Source: Pseudoneobacillus rhizosphaerae (GTDB lineage: Bacteria > Bacillota > Bacilli > Bacillales > Cytobacillaceae). Taken from it: 64,000 bases of DNA. The number at the start of each line of letters is the position of its first letter. The first letter of the stretch is position 1. Where the stretch lies: the NCBI RefSeq assembly GCF_917563885.1, contig NZ_CAKJTG010000002.1, forward strand, positions 124,001 through 188,000, given 5' to 3'. Both the position numbers and the translations under genes were made by a program. Below, piece after piece: positions 29,507 through 38,533 of this stretch. The notes under the pieces are model-generated. The model was not told the origin of the DNA. It saw only the letters and a program-made list of their open reading frames with translations, and did not search any database.

Positions 29507-30694
29507 TTATTGCTTTGGTACTTCGATCATAATGGCGTCGCCTTGGCCGCCACCGCTGCAGATGGCTGCTACGCCGATTCCGCCGCCACGTCGTTTTAAT
29601 TCATACATTAGCGTTAAGATAATTCTTGCTCCACTTGCTCCAATTGGATGACCTAATGCAATCGCTCCACCGTTAACGTTGATTTTCTCAGGGTCCAAGC
29701 CAGCAATTTTTTCACTTGCTAACGTCACGGCTGCGAAGGCTTCATTAATTTCAAATAAATCTACTTCCTCCACCGTTTTCCCTGTCTTTTTTAAGAGTTC
29801 ATTTATTACTAAACCAGGGGTCTTCGGAAAATCCTTTGCCGCAATCCCAATTTCTGCATGACCGATAATGTAAGCAAATGGTTCTTTACCTTCCTGTTTT
29901 GCACGGTCCTCACTCATCAATACTAAAGCTGCCGCACCGTCGTTAATTCCAGGGGCATTGCCAGCTGTAATGGTCCCTTCAGAACCAAATACCGGTGCTA
30001 ATTTAGCTAACTTTTCATAGGAAGTGTCTTTACGAGGTGATTCATCATGTCCGATAACGATTGGCTCCCCACGTTTTTGAGGAACGGTAACTGGGATAAT
30101 CTCTTCTGCAAAAATCCCACCCTCGATCGCTGCAATCGCTTTCTCATGGCTTCTAAACGCCCATTGATCCTGTTGTTCGCGAGATAATTCTAATTCTGCA
30201 GCGGTTCCATTGCCGTACGTTCCCATATGCACACCTGTAAAACAGCAGCTTAATCCATCGTGAAGCATTAAGTCCTTCACCACTGCATCCCCCATGCGAA
30301 GTCCGAAGCGAGCCTTTTGCATAAAATACGGCGCATTGCTCATCGATTCCATTCCACCTGCCACGATGACTTCTTCGTCACCAGCACGGATGATTTGATC
30401 AGCAAGCGTTACACTGCGCATCCCGGAAGCACAAACTTTATTGATGGTTTCCGTTTTAACACTCCATGGTAGCTCAGCATGACGCGCTGCTTGACGAGAT
30501 GGAATTTGTCCTTGGCCGCCTTGAAGCACGGAGCCTAAAATAAGCTCATCAACTTGTTCGTGTTGAACGCCAGCTCTTTGCAGCGCTTCCTTAACGGCAA
30601 TTCCGCCCAATTCAGATGCTGTTAAATGGCTTAATCCTCCGCCAAACTTACCAAAAGGTGTTCTTGCCCCTGCAATAATAACGGTTTTCCCCAT
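29507..30694 (-). CDS. mmgA: Acetyl-CoA C-acetyltransferase (thiolase)
   Basis: Degradative/acetoacetyl-CoA thiolase of 395 residues. Active-site cysteine in [14 protein letters not shown] (about residue 88), the [20 protein letters not shown] histidine motif and the second catalytic cysteine in [14 protein letters not shown]. These are the three thiolase signatures. Preferred chain length is not evident. The start ATG at 30694 has GGAGAGG upstream. It is downstream of fadF, with a 21-bp array and a palindromic repeat in the 354-bp gap, so it may have its own promoter. Confidence 0.96.
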   Translation of the reverse strand: MGKTVIIAGARTPFGKFGGGLSHLTASELGGIAVKEALQRAGVQHEQVDELILGSVLQGGQGQIPSRQAARHAELPWSVKTETINKVCASGMRSVTLADQIIRAGDEEVIVAGGMESMSNAPYFMQKARFGLRMGDAVVKDLMLHDGLSCCFTGVHMGTYGNGTAAELELSREQQDQWAFRSHEKAIAAIEGGIFAEEIIPVTVPQKRGEPIVIGHDESPRKDTSYEKLAKLAPVFGSEGTITAGNAPGINDGAAALVLMSEDRAKQEGKEPFAYIIGHAEIGIAAKDFPKTPGLVINELLKKTGKTVEEVDLFEINEAFAAVTLASEKIAGLDPEKINVNGGAIALGHPIGASGARIILTLMYELKRRGGGIGVAAICSGGGQGDAIMIEVPKQ

Positions 30695-30975
30695 TTGAAC
30701 CTCTCCTTTATTTGTTTTTGCACGTTTTTAAGTGTATGATTTCGGTTTAATCGCCTAAATGTCACGTTTAATCGCCGATTTGATGGTTTTAATCGCCTAA
30801 AACATTGATTTAATCGCCGACTTTTCCAATTTAATCGCCTAACGCAAATTACGGATTGAAGAATTCGTTATGAAGTGTCTAAGATGTAGGTACAAGCGAC
30901 TGAACGCTCGCTCAAGATGATAGGTAAGAAAAAGAGAATTCAGAATCCCCCTTGATTTATGTTCGTCCCTTTACC
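30695..30975. other. Intergenic region between mmgA and fadF
   Basis: The first part of a 354-bp gap. It contains the mmgA ribosome binding site, the TTTAATCGCC array (30746-30850) and about 120 bp without recognised signals. A repeat copy follows at 30976. Confidence 0.5.
30746..30850. repeat. 21-bp phased array, header TTTAATCGCC, five units
   Basis: The 10-base header recurs at 30746, 30767, 30788, 30809 and 30830, exactly 21 bp apart. The bases after the header alternate TAA, GAT, TAA, GAC, TAA. The remaining bases are diverged. It lies between fadF and the thiolase gene. The unit count, period and alternation are the same as in the unrelated TTCCGAC array at 7180. Confidence 0.93.
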
Positions 30976-31062
30976 CCATTAAAGCACTGGGGGACAGTCC
31001 CCCAACACATTAACGTATTAACGCAACCGGGGACTGTCCCCCGGTGCTTTAATGTACTAAAG
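30976..31062. repeat. GGGGACTGTCCCC repeat, copy 7 (double)
   Basis: Cores GGGGGACAGTCCCC near 30989 and GGGGACTGTCCCCC near 31029, with AACACATTAACGTATTAACGCA between. The right end overlaps the last codons of fadF: the stop and final few codons lie in repeat-derived sequence. Confidence 0.9.
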
Positions 31063-33160
31063 TTTCTTTTTCTTCATTGCCGATTATTGCTTTTTCTAGG
31101 ATTTCGGCTACGTCGTAGGTGCTGATTTTTTCTTCGACTTCTTTTGCTTTCGTTCCGTCTGATAGCATCGTTAGGCAGTATGGACAGCCTGAGCTGATGA
31201 TGGATGGATTCACGGCGATTGCCTGTTCGGTTCTGGTGACGTTAATGCGGTTGCCTGTTTCTTCCTCCATCCACATTAGTCCACCACCGGCGCCACAGCA
31301 CATACCCGTTTCACGGTTACGTTCCATTTCAACAAGCTTCACACCCGGAATGGCCTTCAATATTTCGCGTGGCGGATCGTAAACGTCGTTGTAGCGTCCT
31401 AAGTAGCAAGAATCATGGAATGTTATCGTTTCATTCACCTCATATTGAGGTTTTAACTTTCCATCTCTCACTAGCTCATAAAGTATTTCCGTATGATGAT
31501 AAACCTCAGCGGTTAAGCCAAAGTCAGGATATTCATTTTTGAAGATATTATAAGCATGCGGGTCAATCGTGACGATTTTCGTCACCCCTGCATCGACAAA
31601 CTCTTCGATATTTTTCGTCGCTAATTCTTGGAATAAGAATTCGTTTCCTAAACGACGTGGTGTATCGCCTGAGTTCTTTTCTTTGTTTCCTAAAATTGCA
31701 AACGTCACGCCTGCTTCATTCATCAGCTTCGCGAATGATAACGCGATTTTTTGGCTGCGGTTGTCGTAAGACCCCATTGAACCAACCCAGAATAGGTACT
31801 CAAACTCTTCGCCAGCTTTTTTCATTTCCTTCACAGTCTTCACTGTCACGTCTGGACGTTCCTCACGCCAGTTTTCGCGTTCTTTACGATTTAGGCCCCA
31901 AGGATTTCCTTGACGCTCAATATTCGTCATCGCACGCTGCGCATCTGCATCCATTTTTCCTTCTGTTAAAACTAAATAACGGCGCAGGTCAATAATTTTA
32001 TCAACATGCTCATTCATAACTGGACATTGGTCCTCACAGTTACGGCAAGTCGTACAAGCCCAAATTTCCTCTTCGGTAATGACTTCGCCAATTAAGCTCG
32101 GGCTATACGCTAACCCAGCCGCTGATTCCTGCGCTCCAGCACCCGCTGCCGCTAACGCAATTTGATTCCCTTTTGTACCGCTAAAAGCAAACGTCGGAAC
32201 CCATGGCTGCTTTTGCGTTATAGCTGCCCCATGATTCGTTAAGTGATCACGCAACTTCACAATTAAATCCATTGGCGAAAGCATTTTTCCCGTTCCTGTT
32301 GCTGGACACATATTCGTACAACGTCCACACTCTACACATGCATATAAATCAATCAATTGATGCTGAGTAAAGTCTTCAATTTTTCCAACGCCAAAGGTTT
32401 CTTGAGTTTCATCTTCGAAGTCGATTTTCTTTAGTTTCCCTGGATTTTCCAAACGATTAAAATAAACATTCACTGGCCCAGCTATTAAGTGAGCATGCTT
32501 TGATTGTGGCACGTAGACTAAAAACGCTAGTAGGAATAACAAATGAATCCACCATGCTATATAAAAAATCACCACAGAAGCAGTTTCACCAATGCCACCA
32601 AACGCCCCAGCTATCAGTGAGGCAATCGGCTCTGTCCAAGTTCCTTCATGACCATGCCAAATGATTCCCATTCCATTACCAACTAACACCGAAAGCATTA
32701 AGCCTCCGATAAATAACAGCACTAACCCATTTTTAAATCCGCGCTTCAAGCGGACTAATTTTTCCATATAACGACGGTGGAAGGCCCAAACAACTGCCAC
32801 CAAAATCATTAACGTAACGATTTCTTGAAAAAACGTAAAGCCTGAATACAACGGACCTAAAGGCAAATGTGACCCCGGCTTCAGCCCTTTCCAAATAAAA
32901 TCAATCGCACCAAATTGAACGAGGATAAAGCCATAAAAAAACATAACGTGAATGATTCCACTTTTTTTATCTTTAAGTAGCTTTTTCTGACCAAAAACAT
33001 TGACCCATACTTTCTCGAGTCTTTCTTTTACACGATTATCAAATTCTACTTTTTTACCAAGCCTTATAAATTCGAATCTTGTTTTCACAACGTAAACAAA
33101 TAAGCTCAGTGCGTAAGCGGTTACAAATAAGAACGCAATGATGTTTACCCAAAGTAACAT
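31049..33160 (-). CDS. fadF: FadF-type iron-sulfur membrane oxidoreductase
   Basis: 703-residue protein predicted to pass electrons from acyl-CoA dehydrogenases/ETF to the quinone pool. Layout: about six membrane helices in the first 240 residues (NarI/heterodisulfide-reductase-like cytochrome region), two 4Fe-4S motifs CVECGRCTNMCP (about 272) and CTTCRNCEDQCP (about 380), then two CCG-type cysteine-rich domains with CYLGRYNDVYDPP and MCCGAGGGLMWMEE and a final SGCPYCLTM. First gene of the acyl-CoA cluster, under a promoter with an internal palindrome. The last 200 coding bases have inverted strand bias near a repeat. Confidence 0.93.
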   Translation of the reverse strand: MLLWVNIIAFLFVTAYALSLFVYVVKTRFEFIRLGKKVEFDNRVKERLEKVWVNVFGQKKLLKDKKSGIIHVMFFYGFILVQFGAIDFIWKGLKPGSHLPLGPLYSGFTFFQEIVTLMILVAVVWAFHRRYMEKLVRLKRGFKNGLVLLFIGGLMLSVLVGNGMGIIWHGHEGTWTEPIASLIAGAFGGIGETASVVIFYIAWWIHLLFLLAFLVYVPQSKHAHLIAGPVNVYFNRLENPGKLKKIDFEDETQETFGVGKIEDFTQHQLIDLYACVECGRCTNMCPATGTGKMLSPMDLIVKLRDHLTNHGAAITQKQPWVPTFAFSGTKGNQIALAAAGAGAQESAAGLAYSPSLIGEVITEEEIWACTTCRNCEDQCPVMNEHVDKIIDLRRYLVLTEGKMDADAQRAMTNIERQGNPWGLNRKERENWREERPDVTVKTVKEMKKAGEEFEYLFWVGSMGSYDNRSQKIALSFAKLMNEAGVTFAILGNKEKNSGDTPRRLGNEFLFQELATKNIEEFVDAGVTKIVTIDPHAYNIFKNEYPDFGLTAEVYHHTEILYELVRDGKLKPQYEVNETITFHDSCYLGRYNDVYDPPREILKAIPGVKLVEMERNRETGMCCGAGGGLMWMEEETGNRINVTRTEQAIAVNPSIISSGCPYCLTMLSDGTKAKEVEEKISTYDVAEILEKAIIGNEEKETLVH

Positions 33161-33287
33161 GCTAAAATCTCCTCCCCCAGTTGAATATTCTTGTGTCTAG
33201 CGCAAGCGTGCTAGCCACTTCCACTTTTCTGAATTGGTCAAAAAATTTCCAACCAATTAAATCTTCTGAATAATACACCTACTTATA

Positions 33288-33315
33288 ATTATATGGTGAA
33301 TGAGCATTCAGTCAA
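33288..33315 (-). promoter_or_regulatory. fadF promoter with palindromic operator in the spacer
   Basis: TTGACT (33310-33315) and TATAAT (33288-33293) lie 16 bp apart on the minus strand. The perfect inverted repeat TGAATG-CT-CATTCA (33297-33310) fills the spacer. It resembles the Bacillus FadR operator half-sites TGAATGA/TCATTCA but with a shorter centre. Binding there would block RNA polymerase. The likely repressor is the TetR protein encoded in the same cluster (inference). Confidence 0.82.
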
Positions 33316-33396
33316 CCATTTATTTTCAATATTTTTGTTAGAATGCGGGAATACTGTTGTTATCTTAAAAATTCAACCATGGAGGAGCAGATTCTT

Positions 33397-34599
33397 TTGA
33401 ATTTCACATTTGGCTTGTTTGGAATACTATTTCTTATCCTGCTATGGCTGACTTTAGACTATCACCTTGGCAGACGAAATCATCTGAAAACACTCTACCC
33501 CCCACATGCTCCAAAACGGCATAGTCACATAGAAATTTTCACGGATGGAGAACTATTGTTTAAGGATTATTTTGATGAACTAAAAAGGGCAAGGAAGCAC
33601 ATTCATATCCTTTTTTATATTGCAAAAAATGACTCTTTTAGTAAGGAATTTTTCAATATTCTCATGCAAAAAGCAAAAGAAGGTGTTGAGGTTCGCTTAA
33701 TGCTTGATTGGCTAGGCAGCTTTAGTGTCGACCGAAAAATAATTAAAAAGTTAAAAGAAGCTGGCGGGCAGTTCACCTTCTCTCAAGTGCCAAGACTTCC
33801 TTTTCTGTTTTACACCTCCCAAGTCCGAAATCATCGAAAAACGACCGTTATCGATGGGAAAGTTGGTTATATTGGTGGCTATAATATTGGTAAGGAATAC
33901 GTCAATAAGGATGAAAAGCTTAGTCCGTGGCGGGATTATCAGCTAAAAATTAAGGGTGAGGGGATTATAGACCTTCAAAAAGAGTTATTAACGAATTGGC
34001 ATAAAAATACGAAAATCAATCTACTTCAAAATAAAGCTTATTTTCCTGAAACGGAACCTGGTCCAATAGAGCATGAAATTATTCCAGCTGAAGCAACCAT
34101 ACAGGAAAATACGTTTTTGAATCTGATTTCTTCAGCGAAGGAAACCATTATGATTGGCACCCCCTACTTTATTCCGAGTCCGAAAATCTTTCATGCTTTA
34201 CTCAAGGCTATAAAAAGAGGTGTAGCCATCAAAATACTAGTACCCAAAAATGCCGATCATATACTCGTTCAAGAAGCATCCTTCCCTTACCTTCGAAGGT
34301 TATTAAAGGAAAAGGTGCAAGTTTATCAATTTAGTAAAGGATTTTACCATGCTAAAACACTCTTGATTGATGACCGAGTTTGTGATATTGGAACCGCCAA
34401 TTTTGATAAACGGAGCTTCTTTTTGAACTATGAAATCAACTGTTATATGTACGATAAAAATTTTATCCAACTCGCAAAAGAAACGATAGAAAAGGATATA
34501 AAGGACTCTAAGCTTCTCTCATTAGAAGAGCTAACGAAACCGAATCTCTGGCGCAGCACGAAAGAAAAGCTTGCATCGATTTTTTCGAATTTTAAATAA
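33397..34599 (+). CDS. clsB: Cardiolipin synthase (ClsB/YwjE)
   Basis: Phospholipase-D-superfamily enzyme that joins two phosphatidylglycerols into cardiolipin at the membrane. The TTG at 33397, with GGAGGAG 9 nt upstream, gives 400 residues and an N-terminal membrane helix (about 3-20). Two HKD motifs: HRKTTVIDGKVGYIGGYN (near 145) and HAKTLLIDDRVCDIGTANFD (near 328), each with the downstream asparagine. The size fits B. subtilis YwjE. The stop codon overlaps the first base of a MITE-like element. Confidence 0.95.
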   Translation: MNFTFGLFGILFLILLWLTLDYHLGRRNHLKTLYPPHAPKRHSHIEIFTDGELLFKDYFDELKRARKHIHILFYIAKNDSFSKEFFNILMQKAKEGVEVRLMLDWLGSFSVDRKIIKKLKEAGGQFTFSQVPRLPFLFYTSQVRNHRKTTVIDGKVGYIGGYNIGKEYVNKDEKLSPWRDYQLKIKGEGIIDLQKELLTNWHKNTKINLLQNKAYFPETEPGPIEHEIIPAEATIQENTFLNLISSAKETIMIGTPYFIPSPKIFHALLKAIKRGVAIKILVPKNADHILVQEASFPYLRRLLKEKVQVYQFSKGFYHAKTLLIDDRVCDIGTANFDKRSFFLNYEINCYMYDKNFIQLAKETIEKDIKDSKLLSLEELTKPNLWRSTKEKLASIFSNFK

Positions 34600-34763
34600 A
34601 GGCTCTTTTCGTAAACTTTGTTGCTATTGCTACTGAAAAAACAAACAAAACAAAAATACAGCACATAAATTCTTAAGACAATGACGAAAAGATGCCCCGA
34701 AGCCTTAATAAATACGGGTTTAAACTTAGTTTGAAAAACAACAATCTTAGCGAAAACAACCTT
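34599..34763 (+). mobile_element. MITE-like element, left copy
   Basis: 165 bp with imperfect terminal inverted repeats: AAGGCTCTTTTCGTAAA at the left end, and AAGGTTGTTTTCGCTAA reading inward from the right end, continuing to TTTGTTG / ATTGTTG. ATA flanks both sides, a possible target duplication. Shared internal motifs with the copy at 36104: GACGAAAAGATGCC, CCTTA, TACGGGT. No protein coding. It lies between the clsB stop and the uvsE ribosome binding site. Confidence 0.85.
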
Positions 34764-34782
34764 ATAAAGAAGGAGCATACCG

Positions 34783-35739
34783 ATGAAAATCCGATTTGGC
34801 TATGTTTCTACTGCCATCAGTCTTTGGGAGGCTTCACCTTCAAGAACAATCACTTTTACCCGTTATCAGCAATTAAGTAAGAAGGAGCAATCAGCAAAAC
34901 TACTAGAGCTGACCGCTGAAAATATAAAAAGCACTCGCCGAATGCTTTTATACAATATCGCCCATGAAATCGAATTGTATCGATTGTCCAGCTCAATTGT
35001 TCCCCTTGCGACCCATCCTGAAGTGATGTGGGACTTTGTTACACCCTTTCAAAAAGAATGGCAGGAGCTTGGGGACATTATTCGCGGGAATCATTTACGG
35101 GTAAGCTTTCACCCCAATCAATTTACATTGTTCACTTCTCCTAAAGATAAAATAACCGATAATGCGGTTATTGATATGGAGTATCACTATCGGATGCTTG
35201 AAGCGATGGGTGCAGAAGAAAACTCAGCCTTGAACATCCATATAGGCGGAGCTTATGGAGATAAAGTGGAAACAATTCAACGTTTTCATCAAAATTTAAA
35301 AAAGCTTCCCGCTCCAATTAAAGAAGTCATGACCCTAGAAAATGACGATAAAACCTATAATGCCGATGAAACGCTACTAGCCTGTGAAAAGGAATCCATC
35401 CGATTCGTCTTTGATTACCATCATCATATGGCCAACCTTGGAGAATTATTGTTACCGGAAATTCTTTCAAGAACAGTTGCTACCTGGGAAAAAACTAGCC
35501 TTCCGCCAAAAATCCATGTGTCCTCCCCTAAATCGGAAAAGGCGTTCAGGTCCCATGCCGATTTTGTTGATGTCGAATTTCTGATGCCGTTAATTGGAGC
35601 TCTTAAGGAATTAAAGGTGGATGTTGATTTTATGATTGAAGCAAAAAAGAAGGACATGGCCATGCTCCAATTGATTGCTGATATTAGTAAGATTCGCGGA
35701 GTGAAGCGTATTAGTGGTGGAACAGTCGAAATTAAATAG
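34783..35739 (+). CDS. uvsE: UV DNA damage endonuclease
   Basis: UVDE-family nuclease that nicks 5' of cyclobutane dimers and 6-4 photoproducts, relevant to spore DNA repair. 318 residues, TIM-barrel: starts MKIRFGYVSTAISLWEASPS, with metal-binding HPNQFTLF (near 108), LNIHIGGAYGDK, LENDDKTYNADE, FDYHHHMANLGE and MIEAKKKDMAMLQL. All conserved acidic/histidine residues look present. AAGGAGCATACCG precedes the ATG. It is flanked by inverted MITE copies, the left one ending 20 bp before the start. Confidence 0.96.
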   Translation: MKIRFGYVSTAISLWEASPSRTITFTRYQQLSKKEQSAKLLELTAENIKSTRRMLLYNIAHEIELYRLSSSIVPLATHPEVMWDFVTPFQKEWQELGDIIRGNHLRVSFHPNQFTLFTSPKDKITDNAVIDMEYHYRMLEAMGAEENSALNIHIGGAYGDKVETIQRFHQNLKKLPAPIKEVMTLENDDKTYNADETLLACEKESIRFVFDYHHHMANLGELLLPEILSRTVATWEKTSLPPKIHVSSPKSEKAFRSHADFVDVEFLMPLIGALKELKVDVDFMIEAKKKDMAMLQLIADISKIRGVKRISGGTVEIK

Positions 35740-35768
35740 AAGGTGCCAAAAAAGGAGCACTTTTCTCC
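35738..35768 (+). terminator. Weak terminator after uvsE
   Basis: GAAGGTGC / GCACTTTT around an A-rich loop, followed by CTCCCTT. The stem is short, so termination is likely inefficient. Confidence 0.4.
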
Positions 35769-35814
35769 CTTATTCCTCGTCAACCTTTAGAAAATCGGGT
35801 TTTCTTTTGTGAAT

Positions 35815-35850
35815 AAAAATAAGGATGGTACCTTTACTGGCACCATCCAT
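35815..35850 (-). terminator. Intrinsic terminator after sspH
   Basis: GGATGGTGCC (839-848 of 35 kb) pairs with GGTACCATCC (35823-35832), followed by TTATTTTTATT on the minus strand, directly past the sspH stop. Confidence 0.85.
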
Positions 35851-35854
35851 TTTT

Positions 35855-36034
35855 TTATTCCTCAATTAAGTTCAACACAGGTACATCAAGCTCATCATCA
35901 GGCTTTACTCTCGAATAAATTCTAGCCATTTTTGTTTTTTCATCGACATTTTGAATGATCACAGGCGTACCATCGTACGTCACATTCACCATGTCCATCG
36001 ACTCAAGAATTTCCTTTGCGCGACCGACATTCAT
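35855..36034 (-). CDS. sspH: H-type small acid-soluble spore protein
   Basis: 59-residue protein beginning MNVGRAKEILESMDMVNVTY and ending VPVLNLIEE, the pattern of SspH-type minor SASPs, which are made in the forespore and bind in the spore core. GGAGG lies 8 nt before the ATG. Upstream (36065-36094) there is a sigma-G-like pair GGCATA - 17 - AATAATA on the minus strand. It lies in the segment bracketed by two inverted MITE copies, beside the spore DNA repair gene uvsE. Family functions are not well defined beyond spore association. Confidence 0.92.
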   Translation of the reverse strand: MNVGRAKEILESMDMVNVTYDGTPVIIQNVDEKTKMARIYSRVKPDDELDVPVLNLIEE

Positions 36035-36064
36035 CCTTCATTCCTCCTAAAAAACTTCATAACC

Positions 36065-36094
36065 TATTATTTGTTTTTAGTGGAACTTTATGCC
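36065..36094 (-). promoter_or_regulatory. Candidate sigma-G promoter of sspH
   Basis: GGCATA (36089-36094) and AATAATA (36065-36071) on the minus strand, 17 bp apart, ending about 30 bp before the sspH start. It agrees partly with sigma-G consensus (-10 CATNNTA). The gene type makes sigma-G control likely; the site is only a moderate match. Confidence 0.4.
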
Positions 36095-36103
36095 TATCTT
36101 AAA

Positions 36104-36270
36104 AAGCTATTTTCGCAAAAATTGTGGTTTTTTCGAAACAATGTTTCACCCGTACTCAATAAGGTTTCGTGGCATCTTTTCGTCTGTTTTTTAAGTTTAG
36201 TGTGCAAGAATCTTTGTTTTATTCGCTTATTTTTTATATGATTAGCAACAAGATTTACGAAAAGAGCCTT
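36104..36270 (-). mobile_element. MITE-like element, right copy (inverted)
   Basis: 167 bp in opposite orientation to the copy at 34599. Read on the minus strand it starts AAGGCTCTTTTCGTAAA, carries GACGAAAAGATGCC, TACGGGT and ends at AGCGAAAA-like TGCGAAAATAGCTT. By eye about two thirds identical to the left copy. It ends 8 bp before the argS terminator and begins 70 bp upstream of sspH. Confidence 0.85.
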
Positions 36271-36277
36271 AAAAAAG

Positions 36278-36300
36278 AAAAATCCCCTTAAAAAGGGGAC
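36278..36300 (-). terminator. Intrinsic terminator after argS
   Basis: GTCCCC and GGGGAT close a TTTTTAA loop, followed by TTTTC and TTTTTT on the minus strand, 6 bp past the argS stop. The stem is short but GC-rich. Confidence 0.75.
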
Positions 36301-36305
36301 CAAAA

Positions 36306-37976
36306 TTACATCTTTTCCGGTGCTGAAACTCCGATTAAGGCTAATGCATTCTTTAAGGTAATTTGTACAGCCTTAATGAGCCTCAGGCGTGCCTTCGTAC
36401 GCTCAGGATTTTCTGCATCCAATACTTTATCGGCATTATAGAAGCTATGGAAAGCCGTTGCTAATTCAAAAATATAATTAGTAATTCGATGTGGCATCCG
36501 CTTCACAGCCGCTTCACCAACCGCTAGTGGGAATTCGCCAAGCTTTTTCAAGACATCGATTTCCTTTTCCGTTTCGATCATGGAGAAATCAGCTTGCTGC
36601 TCGAATGTATACCCTTGCTCTTCTCCTGAACGCAAAATGCTACAAATCCGCGCATGGGCATACTGAGCATAAAATACCGGATTTTCATTCGATTGTGAAA
36701 CAGCCAAATCAAGGTCAAAGTCCATATGTGTATCCGCACTTCTCATTGCAAAGAAGTAACGAACCGCATCAAGCCCCACCTCATCCACTAAATCGCGCAT
36801 CGTGACAGCCTTACCTGTCCGCTTACTCATCTTCATTTTCTCGCCATCTTTATACAAATGAACAAGCTGGATGATTTCAACCTCTAACGCATCACGCTCA
36901 TAACCTAACGCCTGGATGGCTGCTTTCATACGTGGAATGTAGCCATGATGGTCCGCACCCCAAATGTTGATCAGCTTTTCAAAACCGCGCTCTAGCTTGT
37001 CCTTATGGTAGGCAACATCCGGCAGCAAATACGTGAATGAGCCATCATTTTTAATTAAAACACGATCTTTATCATCACCAAGCTCAGTAGAACGGAACCA
37101 AGTTGCTCCACCCTCTTCGAAAATATGGCCATTTTCTTTTAGAGCCGCAAGGGCCGTTTCAATTTTTCCATTCTGATAAAGAGATGTTTCAGAGTACCAC
37201 ACATCAAAGCCCACTCGGAAATCCTCTAAGTCTTGCTTCAGTTTTGCCATTTCATACTTTAATCCGTATTCACGGAAAAAGTCGAAACGCTCCTGCTCAT
37301 CCACTTCCACATACTTTTTACCGAATTCTTCTGCGAGCTTTTTCCCAATACCAATGATGTCTTCACCGTGGTAGCCGTCCTCCGGCATTTCACGATCAAG
37401 GCCTAATGCTTGAAAATAACGCGCTTCAACAGAGCGAGCTAGGTTGTTAATCTGGTTTCCCGCATCATTTATGTAATATTCACGGCTCACATCATAGCCC
37501 GCTTTGGCTAGAACATTGCATAGAGAATCCCCGACCGCTGCCCCACGAGCATGTCCTAAATGAAGGTCACCAGTTGGATTCGCCGACACGAACTCGACTT
37601 GGATTTTTTGGTCTTCTCCAACTGTTGTTTCGCCGTACTTCTCGCCTGCTTCTAATACAGCCGGAATCAGATCCGTTAAATAACGGTTATTCATATAAAA
37701 ATTAATAAAGCCAGGACCCGCGATTTCCAACTTTTCAATTGATGCTTTCGTAACATCGAAGTGTTCAATTAGTGCTTCTGCCACCATTCTCGGGGCCTTT
37801 TTCGCCACGCGTGCAAGCTGCATCGCCATATTCGTCGAATAATCGCCATGCGACTTATCCTTCGGAGTTTCCAAAATCACATCAGGAATTTGGTCCTCTG
37901 TGGCAAGCTGTGCTTTTATAACGGCGTCCTTGATTTCTTGCTTTAATTTATTTTGGACTTGCTCAACTATGTTCAT
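36306..37976 (-). CDS. argS: Arginyl-tRNA synthetase
   Basis: Class I aminoacyl-tRNA synthetase that charges tRNA-Arg. 556 residues with the N-terminal Add-1 domain (1-110), [20 protein letters not shown] in part (HIGH-type motif HLGHA), the [10 protein letters not shown] loop (KMSKR) and the C-terminal helical DALR anticodon-binding domain (about 440-556). No T-box leader is visible; the start overlaps the 3' end of ywiB by 14 bp, which points to co-transcription. Confidence 0.98.
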   Translation of the reverse strand: MNIVEQVQNKLKQEIKDAVIKAQLATEDQIPDVILETPKDKSHGDYSTNMAMQLARVAKKAPRMVAEALIEHFDVTKASIEKLEIAGPGFINFYMNNRYLTDLIPAVLEAGEKYGETTVGEDQKIQVEFVSANPTGDLHLGHARGAAVGDSLCNVLAKAGYDVSREYYINDAGNQINNLARSVEARYFQALGLDREMPEDGYHGEDIIGIGKKLAEEFGKKYVEVDEQERFDFFREYGLKYEMAKLKQDLEDFRVGFDVWYSETSLYQNGKIETALAALKENGHIFEEGGATWFRSTELGDDKDRVLIKNDGSFTYLLPDVAYHKDKLERGFEKLINIWGADHHGYIPRMKAAIQALGYERDALEVEIIQLVHLYKDGEKMKMSKRTGKAVTMRDLVDEVGLDAVRYFFAMRSADTHMDFDLDLAVSQSNENPVFYAQYAHARICSILRSGEEQGYTFEQQADFSMIETEKEIDVLKKLGEFPLAVGEAAVKRMPHRITNYIFELATAFHSFYNADKVLDAENPERTKARLRLIKAVQITLKNALALIGVSAPEKM

Positions 37977-38394
37977 TTGCGGTTCCCTCCTTCTTATAGC
38001 TAATTTCTAATTGGTATGTACCAGCATGGTCCTCTTGAAGTCTAAAGTCATATAGAAGATTGAGCTTCCCCTCTTTGCCACTCGTTTGCTGATGGGTTAG
38101 GTTCTTCGTATCTGTCATCGTATCCATCGTACCATAAGGTGTTTCGTAATGACCCTTCATTTGATGATTTAGATGAAAAGCAAGACGCATATTCACCGCA
38201 CCGCTGCGGATAATGACTGCATCTTCATCAGAAAACTTAACAGAAGTCTTGATTTTCCCCACATCCAGCTCTTCCTCATAAAAAAGATAAAAAGCACTCC
38301 CCTTATGAAAAAAGCGACCAAAAGTCACCAACTCAAAAACTTCCGACTCATCCCCCTGCGAAATCGTCGTCCGCACCACAACCTTAACCGGCAT
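37963..38394 (-). CDS. ywiB: DUF1934 family beta-barrel protein (YwiB)
   Basis: 143-residue conserved protein directly upstream of argS as in B. subtilis. It has the YwiB/DUF1934 features [22 protein letters not shown] and [18 protein letters not shown], a calycin-like small barrel of unknown function. I use the ATG at 38394 because it matches the family length; the frame stays open to 38418, where the ribosome binding site is no better. Its 5' half has extreme strand bias: on the plus strand 38341-38440 has G 11 and C 45, next to repeat copy 8. Confidence 0.88.
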   Translation of the reverse strand: MPVKVVVRTTISQGDESEVFELVTFGRFFHKGSAFYLFYEEELDVGKIKTSVKFSDEDAVIIRSGAVNMRLAFHLNHQMKGHYETPYGTMDTMTDTKNLTHQQTSGKEGKLNLLYDFRLQEDHAGTYQLEISYKKEGTANEHS

Positions 38395-38440
38395 CTCAAG
38401 TGCCACCACACGCCCCATCCAAAAACCACACCCTTCACCA

Positions 38441-38528
38441 CATTAAAGCACATGGGGACTGTCCCCCATCCCTTTAACGTATTAACGCACCCGGGGACTG
38501 TCCCCGGGTACATTAAAGCGTTAAAGCA
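38441..38528. repeat. GGGGACTGTCCCC repeat, copy 8 (double)
   Basis: Cores TGGGGACTGTCCCCC near 38453 and GGGGACTGTCCCC near 38491, joined by TTTAACGTATTAACGCA. It lies between ywiB and the speB stop. Plus-strand counts are G 11, C 45 (38341-38440) on the left and G 29, C 19 (38541-38640) on the right. Confidence 0.9.
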
Positions 38529-38533
38529 ATTTA

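Noticed and set aside
34443-34778. 111-codon minus-strand open frame over the clsB end
   Set aside because: Antisense to clsB and the MITE; no ribosome site or homology-like pattern. The 69-codon frame at 36094-36303 is likewise MITE sequence.
37977-38440. T-box leader for argS
   Set aside because: argS overlaps ywiB and no specifier-loop or T-box sequence was seen.
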